From assembly GCA_003049485.1 (NCBI GenBank), contig PYST01000085.1:58305-122304 (forward strand): a stretch of DNA of 64,000 bases, in the 5' to 3' direction. Under the pieces are notes generated by a model. It worked only from the letters and a program-made list of their open reading frames with translations, had not been told where the DNA came from and did not search any database. Below are positions 57,808 through 64,000 of this stretch, piece by piece (position 1 is the first letter of the stretch; every line of letters starts with the position of its first letter). This stretch comes from Ophioceras dolichostomum. Lineage: Eukaryota; Ascomycota; Sordariomycetes; Magnaporthales; Ophioceraceae. The translations under genes were made by a program, and so were the position numbers.

Positions 57808-59020
57808 TTACAACACCATCCAAGCCAACAGGCCGAACAGCGACGCGCCAACAACGTGCGCGACGCCAGCAGCGGGCGCGACGGCGGCGTTGACGGTGAC
57901 GGTGGGCGGCTTGGTGCCCGAGGGCGTGGCCGACGAGCGCGTCTTGGTCGACTTGCCGGGGTGCGGCTCGTACGAGGTCGACTGGCAGGTCTTGCCCTTG
58001 CAGCCCGTCGGGTTGGGCGTGTGGGTGGTCGGGTAGGGGCACACGGTGGTCAGGGTGGTGTCGGTGCGGGTGATGGTCGTGTTGGTGTAGCGCGTCGGCG
58101 TGCTGGTCGGCTGGGTCGTGGGCGGCGTGGTGGTCGGGTTGTTGGGGGTCGTGGTGGGAGGGGGCTTGGAGCCGACGGGGCCGCCGGTGGTCGGGTCACG
58201 GTACCAGTTGGCGGGGTCGTCGCCGAGGCACTCGCCGAGGGTCACGAACTGCGTGAAGCCCTGGGCGCGGGCCACGTCGATCATGTACTGCACGAAGTCG
58301 GTCGTGCCGGTGAACTCCTGGATGTCGTGCGAGAGCACGACCTTGGAGGTCGTGGCGGGGCTGGTGCCGGCCATGGCCTCGAAGTACTTTTCCTTGTGGG
58401 GCCAGGACGGGTCCCAGTCAAGGGTGTCCAGGTCGTAGTCGGTCTATTTTGCAGTGTCAGCGGGATGTGTGATGAACCACAAACCATCAGATAAGGGAGT
58501 GGCAACGTACGACGTGGTAGCCCAGGTCACCCAGGGTGGAATAGCAGACACTGTCACACTCGGTGTACGGGGGACGGAAGTAGGTCGGGGTGAAGCCCAG
58601 GACCGAGATGAAGAGGTTCTCGAGCTGGGTCACCTCGGAGATGATGCCGGCCTGGCCAATGTCACCAAGATGCGGGTGGCTCCACGTGTGGTGGCCGACC
58701 TGGTGGCCGGCGGCGACGACCCTCTTCACCACCGAGTGGAACTGGGTGTTCTCCAGACCAGACTCGCCGTTGGAGCCGGTGATGAAGAAGGTGCCCCTGG
58801 CGCCGTTGGCCTCAAGGATGTTGACGATGCCCTCGGTGTAGATCGATGGGCCATCGTCAAAGGTCAGGGCGATCTTGCCCGGCGAGGAGCAGCTCGTGAT
58901 CTGGGCGCCGTACGGCACGCTGCCGAACTTGGGCCTGGGGAAGTCGCGGGGGGCGACTGAGGCGGAGACCAGAGGGGCCAGGACAGCGAGGAGCTGCACC
59001 ATGTTTGTCTTGACGGACAT
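57808..59020 (-). CDS. GPI-anchored chitin deacetylase (CE4 polysaccharide deacetylase), two exons
   Basis: Exons 59020-58511 and 58443-57808 give 381 residues. The 67-bp intron (GTACGT...ATAG) is phase 0. A signal peptide (MVQLLAVLAPLVSA) leads to a NodB/CE4 domain. Its five motifs are all present: TFDD (D55, D56), HTWSH (H111, H115), RPPY (149-152), DTLDW and LSHD. The metal-binding and catalytic residues are therefore intact and an active enzyme is likely. After the domain come a Thr/Pro-rich stalk with SNTT-like repeats and a hydrophobic tail (AHVVGASLFGLLAWMVL), typical of a GPI anchor. By family it turns chitin or chito-oligomers into chitosan at the surface, which helps wall structure and hides chitin from host defence. 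A long upstream region (3.4 kb) precedes it. Confidence 0.93.
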
Positions 59021-62000
59021 TTTTGCTTTCGTTCCCTTGAGTTTCCCTTTCTCTTATCTGATGTTTTGTTGACTCTCTGGTCTCGTGGATGTTGATGTCG
59101 TCGTAGTAGTAGTAGACGTGGAAGAGCGAGAGTAAGTTGGCGCGGTGGGATATTATTATATATGTATATTAAAAGCGCAAGAAAACCTAGCGAAGGACAG
59201 ATCAAAGCTTGATCTCGGAAGTGAAGCGATTGACAGAGATGAGTGATAGGTGAAGAAGAAAGAGAGAGGGAGGAAAGAAAGAACCCCGGGTCGGGAGGAC
59301 ACACGGCATGGCAGTGACTCTTATACCGCCCTCCAGGCCAGGGGGACTGACTGACTGCCTGGGCTGAGAAGGGTGAATGGGGAAAGGGAGGGCAGCATTG
59401 CAGTACGGAGTACATACGAGCTACAGCAACCAGCCCAACGACGTATGATCGGATCGAACGGCTCATCTGGTCATTAGGACCATCCCCGAAGAAGGAAAAG
59501 GGGAGGGTGTGCGAAAGGGGCAAGCTAATGCGAACGCCCTTGCACACAGGAGGTGGTGCACCACTGCACCGCACTGGCCGTGGTGGTGGTGCCCTCCCTC
59601 CAACTTCCCCTGCCTGGGAAGCTGGGTTGACTGTTGTCTGTCCAGCAGGTTCTCCCCTGCCAACCCCGTGAACCAGCTCTGCTTGGCATGCCCCATCGCG
59701 TCGACCACGGCTCCGATGGTTGGCCGGCTCCGGGCGGCTCCTGGCCTCCTGGTTGGCTGCCGCGCTCCCACTAGCATGGAGGTGCGGTGTGTTGGCAATA
59801 TGCCAGGGGTAGGGAAGAGAGAGGGAGTGGGCTGCCTGGTTGCGTCTTTTTGCTCGCCCTGACCCGTGACGCCATAGATGTTACGAGAACCTGGAAAAGA
59901 AACGAAGACGCCCGAGGTCGCCCCCCAGAGCAATTTCGTTGTGTCCCGCCCGCTCGGCCGTGCGCGGCGAAAAGGGCGAGAGAGAGCGAGAACGCGGCGG
60001 CTGATGAACCCGCAGCGGAAGATTCACTAGACTCAGAGTGATGACTACCTGACGGGTTTGGGCGAGCCGCTGTCAGAGCTGTCGCCAGACTTGCTCCTTC
60101 TGTTCTGTTGTTGCGGAATACGCGAGGTCAGTGCCCTGCCCAGAAATACGGAGGATACGAGTCTCACCATTCTTAGCTGAAGGGGACTTGAGTCCCATGA
60201 TCAATAGTCTTGTTTTCCTGATTTTTTCGTTTTTCTTCTTTCCTTCCCTGCCCTTGCCCCTCCTTTGTTCGCCTCGTCCGCGCATTAATTTTGGGCTGCA
60301 ACCAGACAAGAATGCCAGGTGACTGCACCTGCATAGTTGCGGTCATAACAGCAAGTGTGCAGGGACGGCGCGGGGAACGTGTGATGTGATGGAGGGACGG
60401 GACATGCAGGTTGTTCGACCAACAGTTGGTTGTTGCTGTTCAGCTTTTTGATTTTCTTTCTCCGCCTCTCCCTTTCTTTTTTCGCGCCCATACCCAAAGA
60501 AGGAAGAGCCGCCTGCAATGCCAAGCACACCAGGCATTCTCAAGACAACCCCTTGCTGCCCCTCCCTGCAAGCTGGGATAGCAACACGAGCTTGATTGTC
60601 TTGGCATATCGATTTCCGGGTGGGTTGGCGAGCGCTCCCATTCGCAGAAGGCCACACACCATTACGGGATTAAAACAGAAAAGAAAAAATACACACACTT
60701 TCTTCCCGTCCTTTTATTTACTAGTGCTGTTGGTGACCTGGGTTGACAGGCAGGTTGCCTGTTGGTCGGGCGGACATACCGCGTTCACCGAGGCTTTTTC
60801 TTTTCTAGTATCATCTTTTGAGTTTCTGCTATTATTTTTCTCGTCGCACCATCCCTGAAAGCCAGCACGCGCCCCCTCAGCTGCTGTTGCCCATAGCCAG
60901 ATGCGGGGAATTCAATCCATAATCTTCTCCAGCCTGCTGGGGCAGTGTGGCGTTTCTGACGCGATGCTGCCGACTTCGAAGCATCTAGCCGTCGAACCAG
61001 TTCCCTCGAGTCCCTTGGCAAGCGAGCTAGTCAACAAAAAAAAAAGGAGGGGGAGCTGAAAAACTCGACGGAGAACAAACAAGCACATGTTTGTGATTTG
61101 CTGCGCGACCCGGCGCATTTCCGCCGAGATTGCTCTTGGCGACGTCGGAGAAGCAGAGAGAAGAAAGAAAAAAAAAAACGTCTCAGGCTGATGAGCACCA
61201 TCAATTTTGTTTGGACCCAAAGCTCGCTCACCGTTACTAACCTTACTGTTACGACTGGGGTGCGGAGACGACCAAGAACACAGAAAAACCGGGTCGATTG
61301 TCCCTCCGGCCTGACAAAAACGATGGTACCTTTTTTGCCTTCTTCTGGGCACGTCGACTAATCGACCACTGGACCACTCGGCCAATCGACCAATGAGTCC
61401 CAATGATTATTATACGCCCCTGACCGCTGACCTGGATAAGATGAGCCTATTCTTACCTTCGTATTCGAAAAGGGCAGAATACTCGAAGAGGAAACATCGT
61501 GCGCTGCGGTTGTTTGTCCTCTCCTGTCATCTCCTTCCTGCCTTGTCCTGCCTGTCGTGTCCCTCCCTGTCCCTGTGATGAAATGAAATGTCCCATCCAT
61601 GCGAACATGCCGTTCTTCCGTTCTTCGCCTACCTTCTCCTCGACGGGCCGTTGACCGTCCCGTCGGAACTGTCATCGACGGACATGCATGGCCCTTTTTC
61701 CCGGTGATAGCTTCTGCCCTGTTAGGCTGGCCGAGCTCCTCATCCCGTTTTCCGGCTTTGCTTTTGCCCCGACCTGTCAGTCAAACGCCGTGCTACCTCT
61801 CTCACTCTCTCAAAAGGCGGATTGGTTCGTGTTGACGTGATCCCGTTGTACGTCCTGTGGAGGTAGTAAGCCAATGAATTGCAGTGCCCTCTCTCTTCTT
61901 CGTCTTGGGTATTCACGCCGAGATTTGCTGGAAGGCAGCAATGCCGTCCCTTTTTTTTTCCCTCGCAGGGGATATTAACCGCTGCCGGTAAAAGTACCCA

Positions 62001-62432
62001 GTCAACAATCTCCCACGCGCTTGCCCCCCTTTTCCCCATTTTAGGTCTGAGCTAGTTCGTTGGTGAACTTCCGTTGTCTCCTTGCTGTTGGGTAGTGTCC
62101 CTACTACTGTGTAATATGTCTCAATGTCACTCGGAAATCACGCGTTGATTCTGTCTGATTCCGACGAGGCAGATCGAACTATCCCGATTGTCTACGTACG
62201 GAGTAGTAGTGTCTGGACGACGCACTTCGGGCCGTCTGAATTCTGCCCGGAGCCGGAGAACTCGGGGGAGCAACGCTAGTGGCGGGAAGACCCCCTATTT
62301 CGTCTAATCGTGAAGGCTCACAGAGCCTAGAGGACTACCCCAGACCAAAGCTTCCTTCTGCCCCCCTTCCTGCAACCTGGGGAAAGAAGAGCCTTTCCGA
62401 ACTCAAATCCCCCTTCCCCCTTCCCCCTTCCA
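59021..62432. other. Long upstream region of the chitin deacetylase gene, no gene supported
   Basis: 3.4 kb between two leftward genes. Polypyrimidine and poly-A stretches (61035-61044, 61164-61174) are frequent. No domain-bearing frame is found; the reverse frames at 58864-59574 and 60912-61403 look like leader or spacer sequence. It may hold complex regulation or non-coding RNA. Confidence 0.4.
59151..59174 (-). promoter_or_regulatory. Possible TATA-rich core promoter of the chitin deacetylase gene
   Basis: An AT-only block (minus strand contains TATATAATAATA) lies about 130-155 bases upstream of the ATG at 59020, in otherwise mixed-composition DNA. Confidence 0.35.
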
Positions 62433-63674
62433 TTACCGTCTCACAAGCCTCGTATCCCAACTCTTGTTATACCTCCCATACTCGACCTCCCGCTCCTCCC
62501 CCTCACGAATCCCCAGCCCACCAACCCGACACTCCCTAGGACTCATCTCCTTCATCCCATGAAACTCGCCCGTCAACCGCTTAAACACCCTCAGAGCGTT
62601 GTTCCTCCCGACATCCACCAGGTCCCGCCCGTTGACGCAGGCGGCCACGTGCTCGTCGAACCAGACGCACGCGTTCGGGACGCTTTCGAACGGGTAGTCG
62701 ATAGAGAACATGACGGACCGCATCCCCACCTCCTGGGACGCGCAGAGGAGAGCCGGCGTCGAGAAGTGACCCGACGTCGTGATGAAGAGCTGCGTGCCGA
62801 AGTAGTCGCGCACCAGCTTGTCCTTCGCCATGGGCATGTCCGGGAAGCGGGCGCGGTTGAGCTTGTGATCGATGCGGTAGAGATCGTACGGGCTAATCGA
62901 TATGGACAGGAGAGGTGAGTAAGTCAGGGCACTTTTCTTTGACGTCGGGATTTGGTTGATGGTGTGTGCTTCGACAATAACCCACATATGCTCGCCCATG
63001 TGGCCGATAACGACCTTGAGCCCCGGAAACCGGTCCAGCACGCCGTTCGTCACGATCCCCAACACATGCATCCCGAGCCGGTGCGCGTACCCCAGCGCCG
63101 AGAACGCCAGCCACTCCCTCCCTTTCCACATCTGCTCCGTGATCAGCGGCGTCGCCTCCCTGGGGTGCAAATACACGGGCACGTCCAGCTCCTCGGCGAC
63201 GCTCCAGAAGGCGTCGTACTCCGGCTGGTCGAAGAACAGCATCGTGTTCCGGTCCTCCCCTGCGGTCTGGTAGTCGTTCACGATTGCGCCCACGAACCCC
63301 TGTTTGTCTCCCAAAAAACACCGACGCAGCTCCTCGCCTGCCTGGGCGGGATCGTGCATGCTCACGGAGGCTAGGCCCGCGAACCTGGATGGGTTGCGCG
63401 CCACCTCCTCGGCGAGCCGGTCGTTAGCGAGCGTGGCGAGCGCGGCGGCCTCAGTGGGGTCGGGCACGCCCTGTGGTCCGGGGGACGATAGGGAAAGGAC
63501 CATCATGTCGACGCCGTTCTCGTCCATGCGACGCAGGCGGTCGACGTGCACGTCGAGGAGGTTCGAGATCAGGTCGCCGCCGATGACTCCCTTAGGCGCC
63601 AGCTTGGAGACGTCGTATGCTACGAAATTCTCCGGGATGGCCCATGCCTCCTCAAGTGCTATTTTGCCGTGCAT
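62433..63674 (-). CDS. Amidohydrolase, 2,3-dihydroxybenzoate decarboxylase-like, two exons
   Basis: Exons 63674-62986 and 62892-62433 give 382 residues. The 93-bp intron (GTGGGT...TTAG) is inferred because its removal restores the family sequence GEHIPYDLYRIDHKLNR; left in, the frame would stay open but add a foreign stretch. The start HGKIALEEAW has the metal Glu (E8) of the ACMSD/2,3-DHBD group in place of HxH. H170 (VYLHPREA), H225 (VIGHMGEH) and D295 (FSIDYPFES) complete the metal and catalytic set. By family it removes CO2 from hydroxylated benzoic acids or related compounds in the cytosol. The last 35 residues (after about 345) are longer than usual and highly charged. No pathway genes are adjacent, so the substrate is open. 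Confidence 0.87.
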   Translation of the reverse strand: MHGKIALEEAWAIPENFVAYDVSKLAPKGVIGGDLISNLLDVHVDRLRRMDENGVDMMVLSLSSPGPQGVPDPTEAAALATLANDRLAEEVARNPSRFAGLASVSMHDPAQAGEELRRCFLGDKQGFVGAIVNDYQTAGEDRNTMLFFDQPEYDAFWSVAEELDVPVYLHPREATPLITEQMWKGREWLAFSALGYAHRLGMHVLGIVTNGVLDRFPGLKVVIGHMGEHMWVIVEAHTINQIPTSKKSALTYSPLLSISISPYDLYRIDHKLNRARFPDMPMAKDKLVRDYFGTQLFITTSGHFSTPALLCASQEVGMRSVMFSIDYPFESVPNACVWFDEHVAACVNGRDLVDVGRNNALRVFKRLTGEFHGMKEMSPRECRVGGLGIREGEEREVEYGRYNKSWDTRLVRR

Positions 63675-64000
63675 TTTGTCGCCGACCCTTTGTTGAACTC
63701 GTTTAATGACAATAAAATAGTCCCAAATGTGGCTGATGACGTGAGGACCTTGCCTAATAGGACGTTGAGCTGCGTCTATCCGTCGACGACCGGGAGTATA
63801 TGTTTTATATATCTCTCGTCATGTCGTCACCGACCGTTGTCGGCTGAATCCCCGGCAGTCGTGGGTCAAGTCCAAGCAGTGGCATCACCAATTCCCCGCA
63901 CCATCGCCCAGATTGTTGGTTGGGCTTCAAGGGGAAAAAGCAAACACGCGCGTGGTAAACCAATCTGTTGATTCTGATGATGTACAGGGAAGAGTAAAGC
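63675..64000. other. Right-edge upstream region
   Basis: 326 bases upstream of the amidohydrolase. The AT-rich word TATATGTTTTATATAT at about 63796-63812 could be a core promoter. No gene is seen before the window ends. Confidence 0.4.

Noticed and set aside
1..64000. A secondary-metabolite or transposon-based system
   Set aside because: No synthase, transposase, reverse transcriptase or integrase motif was recognised in any frame I read.

Overview
This window is nuclear DNA of a filamentous ascomycete (Pezizomycotina, probably Sordariomycetes; I cannot place it more finely). Evidence: genes stand singly on both strands with long spacers, most are cut by short GT..AG introns of about 65-170 bp, coding parts are GC-rich at third positions, and the gene families are fungal (two Zn(II)2Cys6 regulators, a CFEM GPI protein, a STAND/NACHT protein, a HET-domain relic, a DUF3112 membrane protein). 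All exon joins below were worked out by hand from splice sites, reading phase and family similarity. No tRNA, rRNA, CRISPR array or intact transposon was recognised.

Layout. 1-16.6 kb: an unrecognised single-TM protein (+), a Zn2Cys6 regulator (+), an NLR-like STAND protein (-), a zinc-ribbon-like protein (+) and a six-exon GRDP-like protein with a Gly/Cys tail (+). 17-24 kb: a large Zn2Cys6 regulator (-) and an intracellular subtilase (-). 25-31 kb: a frame-broken gene of unknown family (-), a CFEM GPI protein (-), a very Cys-rich small protein (-) and an Ap4A phosphorylase-like enzyme (-). 31.5-36 kb: a fructosamine/ketosamine-3-kinase (+) and a decayed HET-domain gene (-). 38-45 kb: a secreted GH18 protein (+), an unrecognised Q/A-rich protein (-) and a secreted expansin-like protein (-). 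47-54 kb: an unrecognised nuclear-type basic protein (+) and a DUF3112 membrane protein (+). 57-64 kb: a GPI-anchored chitin deacetylase (-) and an amidohydrolase of the 2,3-dihydroxybenzoate decarboxylase type (-). Wide gene-poor stretches lie at 44.4-47.4, 48.6-51.2, 53.7-57.8 and 59.0-62.4 kb.

How the genes fit together. There is no biosynthetic cluster. Two themes recur. The first is cell-wall and surface biology: CFEM, GH18, expansin-like and chitin deacetylase proteins, all with signal peptides. The second is self/non-self or immune-type genes: the intact STAND protein and a HET gene inactivated by several stops. The most interesting signals are the two decayed genes, whose lesions can be pinpointed, and the unusual Cys/Gly-rich proteins.
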